A DNA stretch of 64,000 nucleotides from Cloeon dipterum. Its lineage: Eukaryota > Arthropoda > Insecta > Ephemeroptera > Baetidae. The DNA lies in the NCBI RefSeq assembly GCF_949628265.1, contig NC_088788.1, positions 29,994,335 to 30,058,334 on the forward strand, written 5' to 3'. Under the pieces are notes generated by a model that saw only the letters and a list, made by a program, of their open reading frames with translations, was not told the origin of the DNA and ran no database searches. Made by a program: the position numbers and the translations under genes. Positions within the stretch are counted from its first letter, which is position 1. Every line of letters begins with the position of its first letter. Below, one piece after another: positions 39,601-47,200 of this stretch.

Positions 39601-39894
39601 CTTAAGTGGCTTCAACAATATTACTAGAGTAGATGTTTAGAAATAGATGATTTAGCAAAGAAAATCTAAAACCTATTCGGATGTAACCATGCGGGAGACC
39701 GCCAAACGTGGCATTTTGTCTAAGTCTGTCGGCTTTCGTATTTTCCACAAAATTCGTACAATATAGCAAACAAATAAGCATTGAATACTAAAACAACATT
39801 AATGAAAATTATTTTCAAGCCAAAATGAAATAGAATGGGGAGAGGATGACTGAAATAATTCAAGATTTGAGAGCTGCCCTAAAATACGTACCAT
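36630..39894 (-). CDS. RpL3: ribosomal protein L3 (uL3), eight coding exons
   Basis: Core large-subunit protein that reaches into the peptidyl transferase centre. Coding exons on the minus strand: 39892-39894, 39346-39538, 39002-39170, 38479-38614, 37926-38112, 37467-37669, 36973-37128 and 36630-36794. All introns are GT-AG and every phase agrees. The sum is 403 residues, the same length I recall for human RPL3. Exon 1 contributes only the ATG; exon 2 starts [11 protein letters not shown]. Conserved stretches include [24 protein letters not shown], the family signature in exon 5 ([15 protein letters not shown]), [15 protein letters not shown] with the loop that nears the catalytic centre, and KFGHGRFQT near the end. 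Most introns hold small RNAs in the same orientation. The gene is divergent from RpL38. A minus-strand CTTTTGCC at 39970-39963 is a possible 5' TOP start, giving a 76-base leader. Nothing is broken. Confidence 0.98.
36855..36937 (-). ncRNA. C/D-box snoRNA in RpL3 intron 7, double guide for 28S rRNA
   Basis: Box C ATGATGA (36926-36920), box D' CTGA (36894-36891), box D CTGA (36866-36863). An 8-bp terminal stem (one G-U) pairs 36930-36937 with 36855-36862. The guide before box D is complementary to UCCUAUCAUU of 28S rRNA (10 bp), which predicts methylation of the A in UCCUA. The guide before D' is complementary to AGGGAUAACUGGCU of the peptidyl transferase region, with one bulged A in the guide, which predicts the middle G of GGG. 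Both targets lie in the same 28S domain. The host intron is 36795-36972. Targets come from remembered rRNA sequence. Confidence 0.8.
37204..37412 (-). ncRNA. U17/snR30-like H/ACA snoRNA, copy A, in RpL3 intron 6
   Basis: About 209 nt, close to the length of vertebrate U17. The 5' hairpin is closed by GGA/UCC, UGC/GCA and UUGG/CCAA, with a 7-bp stem GGCGACC/GGTCGCC above. The H box is AAATTA (37314-37309), and the ACA box (37209-37207) lies three bases from the end. A small hairpin follows the H box. The 3' hairpin has a 9-bp lower stem (CGGGGGTAT with ATATTCCCG), then the invariant U17 m1 motif ATATTCCT (37270-37263) on the 5' side of the internal loop. The m2 side reads AAAGGCCAT instead of the classical AAACCAU. 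U17/snR30 is needed for early 18S rRNA cleavage and is not a modification guide. The H/ACA class is firm; the U17 identity is likely. Confidence 0.7.
37737..37817 (-). ncRNA. C/D-box snoRNA in RpL3 intron 5, 18S guide (U83-like target)
   Basis: Box C GTGATGA (37813-37807), D' CTGA (37789-37786), D CTGA (37744-37741). The 14 bases directly before box D are perfectly complementary to AAGGAAGGCAGCAG of 18S rRNA (37758-37745). The fifth-base rule places 2'-O-methylation on the A of AAGGA. From memory this is the site of human SNORD83A/B, which also sit in RPL3 introns, so guide and host may have stayed together since before the insect-vertebrate split. The guide before D' has no target I recognise. 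The terminal stem is weak unless the farther AATATG/CATATT pair is used. Confidence 0.78.
37830..37909 (-). ncRNA. stable hairpin in RpL3 intron 5, class unknown
   Basis: Two 20-base arms, 37844-37863 and 37874-37893, pair at 18 positions plus one wobble and one mismatch around a 10-base loop. Shorter pairings outside (TTAA/TTAA, TGA/TCA, CT/AG) extend the fold to about 80 nt. It lies between the C/D snoRNA and the 5' donor of the intron. The shape and size fit a pre-miRNA-like hairpin or part of a larger structured RNA. There are no C/D boxes or ACA box. I do not recognise a known miRNA in the arms. It could also be a small MITE-like inverted repeat. Confidence 0.45.
38214..38432 (-). ncRNA. 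U17/snR30-like H/ACA snoRNA, copy B, in RpL3 intron 4
   Basis: Second copy of the intron 6 RNA, about 92% identical by eye over about 196 aligned bases, with a 9-10-base insertion in the 5' hairpin that looks like a short tandem duplication. The H box AAATTA (38325-38320), m1 motif ATATTCCT (38281-38274) and ACA (38219-38217) are all kept. At the base of the 3' hairpin the third pair is C-G, while copy A has G-C. This double change keeps pairing and supports selection on the RNA fold. Sequence outside the RNA is unrelated between the two introns. m2 reads AAAGGCCAT, as in copy A. Confidence 0.7.
38637..38755 (-). ncRNA. structured segment in RpL3 intron 3, possible decayed third U17-like copy
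   Basis: On the minus strand GGTCTC/GAGACC closes an inner TCAG/CTGA hairpin, and a CGGCT/AGCCG hairpin lies beside it. The block is GC-rich for an intron and sits about 20 bases from the acceptor. Part of it (GGCTGA.GAAG, then ATTC.TTG) loosely follows the U17-like copies, but the m1 motif is broken and no ACA box follows. It may be a degenerate copy or a different structured RNA. Confidence 0.3.
38822..38904 (-). ncRNA. C/D-box snoRNA in RpL3 intron 3, double guide for 18S rRNA
   Basis: Box C ATGATGA (38899-38893), D' CTGA (38860-38857), C' TTGATGA (38850-38844), D CTGA (38828-38825). The guide before D' is complementary to CCAUAAACGAUGC of 18S rRNA (13 bp), which predicts methylation of the second C; fly 18S has a methylation near this place (C1096 in fly numbering, from memory). 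The guide before D is complementary to ACCGCCCUAG (10 bp), about 20 bases upstream in the same 18S region and in the form arthropods carry (vertebrates have ACCGUCGUAG). Two guides to one rRNA segment make a chance match very unlikely. The terminal stem is short (TGC/GCA). Confidence 0.85.
39229..39312 (-). ncRNA. probable C/D-box snoRNA in RpL3 intron 2, target unknown
   Basis: Perfect box C ATGATGA (39305-39299) and box D CTGA (39239-39236) are 71 nt apart end to end, the usual spacing, in the 175-bp intron 2. A degenerate C'-like TATGAAA lies between them. The 16 bases before box D (complement UCCGCUCGUCUUUAAU) do not match any rRNA segment I recall, and the terminal stem is poor. It may be an orphan guide or target an rRNA stretch I do not remember. 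Its place in a host where most other introns carry snoRNAs raises the odds. Confidence 0.5.
39679..39735 (-). ncRNA. possible H/ACA-type 3' hairpin in RpL3 intron 1
   Basis: On the minus strand AAgCC pairs with GGTT at the base, AGAC with GTCT above an internal loop, and GCCA with TGGC at the tip. ACA follows at 39684-39682, and ATACGA upstream would serve as the H box. No convincing 5' hairpin is visible, and the loop-to-ACA distance is short. This is a weak candidate. Confidence 0.25.
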
Positions 39895-40356
39895 CTTGTT
39901 AGTCGTCGGTGTTCAAATGACTGAGAAAAATGATGCCTTGTTGAGGAATGGTGGGGTGGAGTGGCAAAAGTAACATGGCCGACATTATCAAGTGGGCAAC
40001 TTAACATGTCATAATTATTGTTTGTGTGTTGTTTCACATTTCTCATAAATATTAAACAAATTTACCTCGAATGAGTGTTTTTTATTAAATGTTATAATAT
40101 AGAACCTTATATAATATCTTAATAATTTAGAAATGAAACTGAAATAACTAAATATAAAACTCTACTACGTTGGCCTCAATGCGCAACAAAAAAATGTTGG
40201 ATACATCTTTCAACGCCAGATGGCGTACGTAGGTACCAAGCCTAGATAAAACGGCGTGCAAGCAGCGTTTACCGCGCCCACCACACAGCAACGTTGCCAC
40301 ATAATCATCAATCATCGTCATTTTCGATTCTTGCGAGCAAGTGAAACGCTACCGCG
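39895..40356. promoter_or_regulatory. shared divergent promoter of RpL3 and RpL38, with the RpL38 5' UTR exon
   Basis: RpL3 reads left from about 39970 (CTTTTGCC, possible 5' TOP start), and RpL38 reads right with a UTR exon ending at 40356 before GTAGGT; its start is probably near 40318, in a CATTTTCG context. The two start regions are about 350 bp apart. The middle is AT-rich, then turns GC-richer from 40200 with an imperfectly spaced dyad CGCCAGATGGCG (40214-40225) resembling an E-box or CTCF-type core. No TATA box stands out, as expected for ribosomal protein genes. A shared promoter would couple production of two large-subunit proteins; coupling is inference. Confidence 0.6.
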
Positions 40357-40533
40357 GTAGGTTAAAATATTTCATTTTCCAAATCTTTGATCATCTGCTG
40401 AAGTCATTGACATTTTCCAATTTTTAACCTCTCAGATTGATACTGATATATTTTCTCTTCACACATGTTCAAATAAATGTGAAATTAATTCCGTACTTTA
40501 ATTTTTACAGGATCCAAACAAAACGTTTCTAAA

Positions 40534-42521
40534 ATGGTGAGCATGGCAGTGTGTTGTTGTCATTCAGTTACTAAACTTACTCTTCTTATTTTGCAGCCAA
40601 GGGAAATTAAGGAAATCAAGCAGTTCCTGCTTATTGCCAGGAATCAAAAGGATGCCAAATGTAAGATCAATATTTTCTGAATTGCTTGTTACCGAGACTG
40701 AAAAAAATGTGTTTAGCCGTCACCATCAAAAGGAACAAGGATAACACCAAGATGAAGATCCGCTGCAGCAGGTTTCTCTACACCCTTGTTATCACTGACA
40801 AAGAAAAGGCAGAGAAAGTTCGACAGTCTTTGCCTCCTGGTGAGTGCTCACTTATACGATTCAATAAATTATGTGATTACGGTAGATAATACATGAAACA
40901 TTTTTAACAATAATATGGCCTGCAATGAGAGTTCAAACTGGATTTTTGCTATTGTTTTAGTTGAATCAGAGAGTGGCCAATAATTCCAATCAATTTCTGG
41001 TTTGGGAGTTTTTTTAATTTGTGCAAACTGTCAAGGCTGTTTATCATTGTTTACATTACTAAAATTAGGTGTGCCAGATAACTCACAGTCAGGTTTAAAC
41101 CTGGAGATCCCTATTACCTCCTGTGTTTAAATTTCAAAAACAGATTCGCGGAATATCCTAATAAACCCTGAGATATCTGGGTCAAACTGGGAGGTTGGCA
41201 TCTCTAATCTTAATTATCGGAACGTTGATTTAATTAGTATGTTGTACAGTAAATTAATTAGTTTTGAAAACAACAGTTCTCACCAGCTTTTAAATTTGAA
41301 TTGCGAGTGTAGAGCATAGCTTAACAATTAAGGGTGATAAAAACGGTACTGTTTAGTGGCTTGGATGAGTATAAACTACTAAAGAAATAAAAATTTGTTT
41401 GGCGTATTATGAACTTTTCATTTATGTAAAACGAATGAAATTTATTTGCTGACAAGTTCATTCCAAAAAATTGATAAATTTTTCCGTGCTTTATATTATG
41501 CTTCTCTATGATTAAAATGATTATTGACCATTTTATATTGACAATGACTTGGTAATGTTGATGACAAATTGGTAAATACCATAAAAATTATTACTGCCTC
41601 GTGTAAGATGCACACAAGGGTTTGTTGTACTACGCTATTGTCATTTTTATCTGTTGTCTGCGCCAATTTCATGGTTTGGAATTAGGATCTTACGGATCTT
41701 ATAATAATATAACCTTAATATAATTTTAATAACAATATAACATAATTATTTATCATACATTGCTGCATTTTTTAGGTTAGAAGTACAGAAAAATCGTTAT
41801 ACTTGTGGGTTTACATAGATACTTCATGCAGACATGATTGCAAGCTACCAACAAATTTTAAAAAAAATTAAATTCATTGGTCCATTTTCTTTTCTCAATT
41901 TCAATGTCAGGAATTGGAAAAAAATTCAATTTGATGATGGCTGGTGTTGGTTTTAGAGGAATTTGATTGTAAGGAAGTAGGGTGCAGTATGCTGGGCACA
42001 CCGGTTCTCGTTAGATCACCGAAGTTAAGAAGCATGCGTTGCAACCAGTATAACTTTAGGCCAGCTCGCTACTTGCTGGTTTGCACCTTTCCAGCATGCG
42101 TGATTTGGCATCACAGGATGAATGTCAAGCTTAAGGAGAGTAGTCTCTACTCTCCTTAGTCAAGCTTTTCAAAAAGTCCTTGGTGCGGAGGCAAGTGGCC
42201 CTTCAGTGGACTGGGTCCCTGTGCGTCCATGTTATCCGTTCGCGGTGTTATTGGGACCCGGGTTTCAGCATTCATGCTAGTACAGTGCGCGCCCTTCCCG
42301 GTCCTCGGACAGGGATAAAAAAGCAAAAAAGTATTATTATCCCCTTTAATGAACTAAATAAATTTAATAGGACACAGTCCTATAAAGAGTGTACAGTTGA
42401 AACTTGATAGCTTAAAATGTGTTAATTACCCGTTATACAGATACATCCTTTTTAATTGAATGTCATTTTTTTTGTTGCAGGCCTTCAAGTGAAGGACATC
42501 AACAAGTCCAAACGAAGCTAG
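40534..42521 (+). CDS. RpL38: ribosomal protein L38 (eL38)
   Basis: Small large-subunit protein, implicated in mice in translating Hox mRNAs. Coding exons: 40534-40536 (ATG only), 40597-40660, 40717-40839 and 42481-42521; all introns GT-AG, phases consistent, 76 residues. A non-coding exon precedes, with its donor at 40356 and the next exon starting at 40511 after TTTTACAG. It begins [13 protein letters not shown] and has the highly conserved [17 protein letters not shown] and SLPPGLQVK blocks. Human and fly proteins have 70 residues as I recall; here the tail adds about six (ending DINKSKRS), a basic extension. The last intron (40840-42480) is long and carries two mobile-element remnants; the other introns are 54-154 bp. 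As in RpL3, the ATG alone forms the first coding exon. Confidence 0.97.
41066..41206. mobile_element. decayed palindromic hAT-like MITE in the last RpL38 intron
   Basis: The ends TAGGTGTGCCA and (minus strand) TAGAGATGCCA match at 8 of 11 bases, and pairing continues inward with indels (CTCACAGT opposite CTCCCAGT, ACCTGG opposite ACCCAG). A 14-base perfect palindrome, CAGGTTTAAACCTG, lies at 41090-41103. TAG-N-G ends are typical of hAT elements, but no 8-bp target duplication survives. It is non-coding and 141 bp long, an old insertion. Confidence 0.45.
41980..42327 (+). mobile_element. 5S rRNA-derived SINE-like element in the last RpL38 intron
   Basis: Bases 42001-42033 (CCGGTTCTCG ... ATCACCGAAGTTAAG ... 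AGC) match the universally conserved middle of 5S rRNA, and the left part from about 41980 follows 5S more loosely. After about 42035 the match fades. A non-5S body follows, with an 11-bp perfect hairpin (AAGGAGAGTAG/CTACTCTCCTT with loop TCT) nested in AAGCTT repeats at 42127-42167, then GC-rich DNA and an A-rich end (GATAAAAAAGCAAAAAAG). A 5S head fused to an unrelated body and A-rich tail is the plan of SINE3 retroposons. It is not a working 5S gene. Clear target duplications are not visible. A 5S pseudogene next to unrelated sequence is the alternative. Confidence 0.6.
42127..42167. repeat. inverted repeat inside the 5S-derived element
   Basis: Arms AAGCTTAAGGAGAGTAG and CTACTCTCCTTAGTCAAGCTT pair perfectly over the inner 11 bases around TCT. 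The outer AAGCTT pair is shifted by a three-base insertion. Confidence 0.85.
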
Positions 42522-42534
42522 GTGTTTTTCTTAC

Positions 42535-42540
42535 AATAAA
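42535..42540 (+). terminator. RpL38: polyadenylation signal of RpL38
   Basis: AATAAA starts 13 bases after the RpL38 stop, the same short spacing seen at RpL3. Confidence 0.75.
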
Positions 42541-43429
42541 TAATTACAAAAATATCTCAAGAATGTTATTTAATGAAACTCCAAAACAGCGTCATCCTTC
42601 AAATCATTTCACTTGTAAATTTATTAGTTGTTCGGCTCTTTGTAATGTTAAAAACAATTGATTCATCAATTAAATCGCACTCATACTTCGGTTGAAAATT
42701 ATTTTATGCGTCTCAATAGCATGGCTGATATCAAGTGGATAAATGACTAGAGGCTGTTAAGGATTGCCTGAAGAAGCTCAATGATTATATCACGAAATAA
42801 ATTTAAAATGAAAGATAATGGTAAGTTTAACTCAATGATGTTGGCATGATATCTTAAAATATTATGGTGTAGTGACAATATTGATAACAAAAATCAACTC
42901 AATATGGCAATTTTCTTGACTTGCTTGAGAAATAGAAACAATTAAATCTTAGGTGTTGGCATTTTAAACCAAATATTTTGAGCTTAATTCTTTATTTGAT
43001 GTGCAGTAAGTTGAGTTAAATTAAAACTTAAACAAAAAATATAGTTTAATATAGATCAGTGTAATAGCGATAACCTAACTATGCCGAAGCTGTATCATGA
43101 TTTTAATATAGGGGTGTACATACTCTCTTGAGCTTGGTCACATTTTTTTTTAAATCAAAGAAATGACATTTAAAGTAATCCCCCCAGTGACTCTAATTCG
43201 ATAAATGGAGGGGAAATCTTGATAGCACAATTGGAAAGATATAACTTAACTTCATCAGCTTAAAAAGTTATTTAAAATGCCAGGTATAGGCATAGGCAAG
43301 TTGCACGGCGCAACGGTGAATCAGGTTGCATACTTAGATTTTGGCAGGGGAACCAGTTCATTGATACATCCACCTTTCAACATCACCTAGTTGCTACAAC
43401 TCAATTTATCACGTATCATGAATGTGTGT
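42541..43429. other. AT-rich intergenic stretch
   Basis: I see no gene or clear repeat. It separates the RpL38 3' end from the CpG-rich block. Confidence 0.6.
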
Positions 43430-44294
43430 ATCAAATAAAGCGGGAAGGGCAGGGAAAGGACTGAGCGGGTTGTTTCTTTGCTGATGCAGGAGATGGCATG
43501 CGAATCTGGCGCGGCGAGGGAGGCAGATCGCCCACACGCGGAGAGAGCTCGCGAGTCTCCCCTCCGGTCGGGCGGCCGCTTTGTGTTGATTCTCCAATTC
43601 CCCCATTTGACGGATCCTGCTGGCTGGCTGGCTGGCTGCTACACGGTGGTGGCAACCAAGTGAGTTCGCAACACACGGACCTCCCTTTGGCCGCCGCATT
43701 CCGCGAATCGGGGACACCTCTGGGGTCGTGTGAGCCCCACCAGTGATCCGTGTGAGTGTTCGCGGGCGACGCGGGGACCCTTTCGGCCGTCCTGCGAGCA
43801 GCGGGTTCTCTCGGCGACACAGCGGCCGAGCTGGTGGTGCGACTTTATTTTTAGGTTACTCGAGGGGCGTGTGTCAAGAGAGCAGTCTGGCCGCCGTCTG
43901 TCCGTCTGCACGCGGCCGAACCCAGAATAGACAAGTCGGACACGCACATTTTGGCCGCCCACCGCACGTCGGCCGAGCCAGCGGGCGCGATTTGCGAGCA
44001 CCTACGTACCCCGAGTAAGCACCAATCCCCACCCTGGGTACCGCCATTACGTGGTGGTCCTCTCCGATCCGCGCTCCACATTGAGATAGTCCACCCGGAG
44101 ACCCCACTTTTGGGCCCAACTCGCCCCGAACGCACTCCCCGCAGGCCGACAGCCTCGCCGACGACCGATTCGACCACCGAGGCGCGTCAGCCGACGCAGT
44201 GTGTTTTCCAGGTGGATACCCTCTCATAGGATATACCGTGTGCAACGTCAATACTCGCCAGCCGTGTAAATAAAAGGATACGCAGTCATTAAGG
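43430..44294 (+). promoter_or_regulatory. CpG-rich promoter block with plus-strand splice sites
   Basis: The block is strikingly CpG-dense compared with its AT-rich flanks. At its right end AAGG is followed by GTAAGT (donor at 44294/44295), and TGTTTTCCAG gives an acceptor at 44211; a weaker donor (CGA then GTAAGC) lies near 44013. This reads as one or two 5' UTR exons of a plus-strand gene that continues beyond the window. Several frames stay open only because of the base composition, and none shows a family motif. A (TGGC)n run lies at 43620-43637. An LTR-type mobile element remnant is the alternative, but I found no terminal repeats. Confidence 0.4.
43620..43637. repeat. (TGGC)n tetranucleotide run
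   Basis: Four tandem TGGC units in the CpG-rich block, ending in GCTGCT. Confidence 0.8.
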
Positions 44295-47200
44295 GTAAGT
44301 GCCGTGACATTTCTATTTGACACTATCTACTCTGACATGCTTTTCTGATTTTGGACGTTTGACACCCAATCGTGACGAGCTTAATTTGTCTCCCAGTGAC
44401 ATCGCCTTTAATTTGGGCGGACTCACTCAGTGGGGTGGGTGGTGCTCAAGATAATTTTGACAAACATTTGGCAAACAAGATTTATTTTTTGAATGACTTA
44501 ATTCATTGCTCGAAAATATGGATAATGTGCCCTGATGTGACAGTCATGTCATAAACCACAAAACTGGTACATTGAAATTAACAGCATAGATTTTAAATTT
44601 AAAATTATTTTTGGCTGGCCAAAATTGTACAGGTTGTTATTTTTATATCATATTCTAAAAATTTTCTAAAACCGATTAGATATCAATCAAATTTCAGATT
44701 GGTGAATATTTGTTTATCAATTAATTGAATGGTCACCCAAGAAAATGCTGTTTTTCACAAGCCTCAATGTTTCGTCATAAATGTTGTTGCCTATTTTCCG
44801 TTGTAGAAATCGAGCATTCATCCGTAATAAGATATCCAATGGTGTGTATTTTGCACTGCTGCTGCTGATGTGATGCGATTTAATTTTGTGCGGCCAGCAA
44901 CCAACCACTTCCATAGTGTTGGGACGTGAGAAAATCAATAAATGTGCTTGTTATACGAGTGTGTTATTCTGCGTGTGCTGCATTTATTCGCGGTTTTTGT
45001 CTCCAAAATGATTGTGAGTGGGGTTGTATGTGATCCTGCTCTTGGGTTGACGACAACCAGTATGCTGCCAGAGAAACTAATAACACAACTTCTCAAGAAC
45101 AGCGTGTTGCAATTTTTCAACTGTGGAAGTTCGAGTGGAACGCAGAATGTTAAATTGCGCTATTCAGCTTAGCTGGGAAAATAATGGGGGAAATTTAATT
45201 CGCTGCAATCCTGCACAATATTGAAATCGCGGATGCTGCTGTCTCATCGTCATAAAAATGCAATATTGCCGTGGATGCCTTCGGGCGCGCACGCTTTTAT
45301 GCTCCACACGTTATGTAACTGTCGATGACAAAGCTTTTCACTCTTCGTGCATGAACGTGGGGTTGCAAATCACAAAGTAAATACACAAATTGCGCTTGAC
45401 ACATGTCGAGCACTTTGTTGTCATAGAAAGTGATTTTAATTATGCTTATGCGCTTTTAAAAGTAACGATTTCGTCGAACAGATCTAAACATGAAAGCCAA
45501 TCACGGCTGCGGGGAAATATTCCATTCCTTCAATCAAAGTCTTGATTTGAAATGAAAAAAATCAGATAATCCGCTACCTTAATTTTAGGTTTGAAATGAA
45601 CTTGAATTACACAGAATTTGCTTTGATTGTTATAATTAGAAAAAATTTGTGAGTTAAATAGCTATCGAAAAGTTTTGAGCTAAAAGCCGTATGAGGCTAT
45701 CAAACCGTCAATTACACCAGCTGAAACAAACAACAATCGCTGTTCTTTCGAGATAATAAGTGGCCGAAATTGAAAAAAAATGGGCAAGCAGGGTGGCTGT
45801 TGTGAAAGATCATAAGGGATACCATAATATTATTATTACTAACTGAAACGATTGTAGAAATTCCAAAAAAATACTCGTCTACGGTTAGAGAAAGTTAGAG
45901 AGTAAGTCACTTGATCAAGTTTAAATATTTATATTTGTGTTGAGATTTAAGCATTAAATTTGCCATTCAAATTCTTTGGTCAGCTTGCTTTTCCTCAACC
46001 AGTACGTAGAATATCCGAATCGAGAACGGCTATTTCCATCTGATTAACTCCCAAAAAACAAAATGCGATGTCGTTGTGGCGTGTTTGCTGTGCGAAAAGT
46101 CTCAGTGCCAATTTCCTGCGTTGGACGGCGACTTTTGAATGGCTGATGCGATGCGTCTCTCTGCTCTCTCGCATTTAGATAAATGAGCCCGACGTCCTCT
46201 TTTTTTTTTTGCTGCCAACAATGAAAGCGGCTTGCTTGATGCCACTGCGGGATGATATTTTGAGCTTAATGGGCGTATTGACATTTGCATCACACAGACG
46301 CTAAATAAAAGATACGCGCACGAAAATTGCTTTTCAGCATTAGACTGACTGTGCGGTTCTTTTCACTCGCTGAATGAAGTTACAAATTGAAACGCCGTCT
46401 AATGACGCGCCGAGAGCACCTTACAAATATTTGGTGTGCCCTGAGAACGGGGCAAAAAGTAAATTTGTCTTCATTCTCGTGACGCCGAGACTCAAGCAGG
46501 CTGGCTGTCGCCGGAATAATAATGACGCGTAATTTAGTTCCGGGTGAAAATAATTCACATTCCTCTTCGTGCTTGCTGGCTGCCTCTTGTACATTCCTTT
46601 GGATGACAAAAACTCCCGTCCAGACGTCTGCGTTTCTCTAGAGAAAATTTTGGAAAGGTGACTTTGCTTTTTGTGAGCATTTGCTCTGAACGTCGAGCAA
46701 CTCATGAGTTAACATAGTTATTGCTTGGAATCTTGGAATTAATAGCGATAGGAGTTACTTATAATTATTCCTTGTTTTACAAAATGGATACTCTTAGATT
46801 TTAGATTTTGTGTTAAAATTTAAAATAAAAAATCAGTGAAGGAAGGATGCTAAACGCAAAAGAGACTGAAGTTACATGGTAACAAGATTACTCAAGAGAG
46901 TGGAAGACAAGCAAAAGCGATTTTACCCAGCACTAAACTTGCGTATTTTCAATTTTTTCCTTTTTGCACTTAAAATTATGTAAATTTAGGCCTGAGCTCT
47001 TTTTGCGCACCACAAGGAAAAAGTTGAGCCCCAAAACAAAAGTTAACATAAGATTCGCTGAGCCACAAATTTACCTCTCGTCTCTGAAAAACTGCAGCGC
47101 TCCAAATTAAAAAAGTTTCGCCATGATTATAAAAAGGATGAATGCAAACGACAATTTCCCCGGGCACCAGTCTGTCCCGTGACGAAGGGGGGCAGCGATA

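Noticed and set aside
41553..41600. C/D-box snoRNA in the long RpL38 intron (TTGATGA near 41558)
   Set aside because: The box C purine is missing and no box D lies at a suitable distance.
42001..42033. Functional 5S rRNA gene
   Set aside because: Only the central part matches; the 3' half is lost and unrelated sequence follows, so it is a derived element and not a working gene.
43874..44323. Frames of up to 149 residues in the CpG-rich block
   Set aside because: Stop codons are rare there because of base composition; several overlapping frames on both strands are open and none shows a domain.
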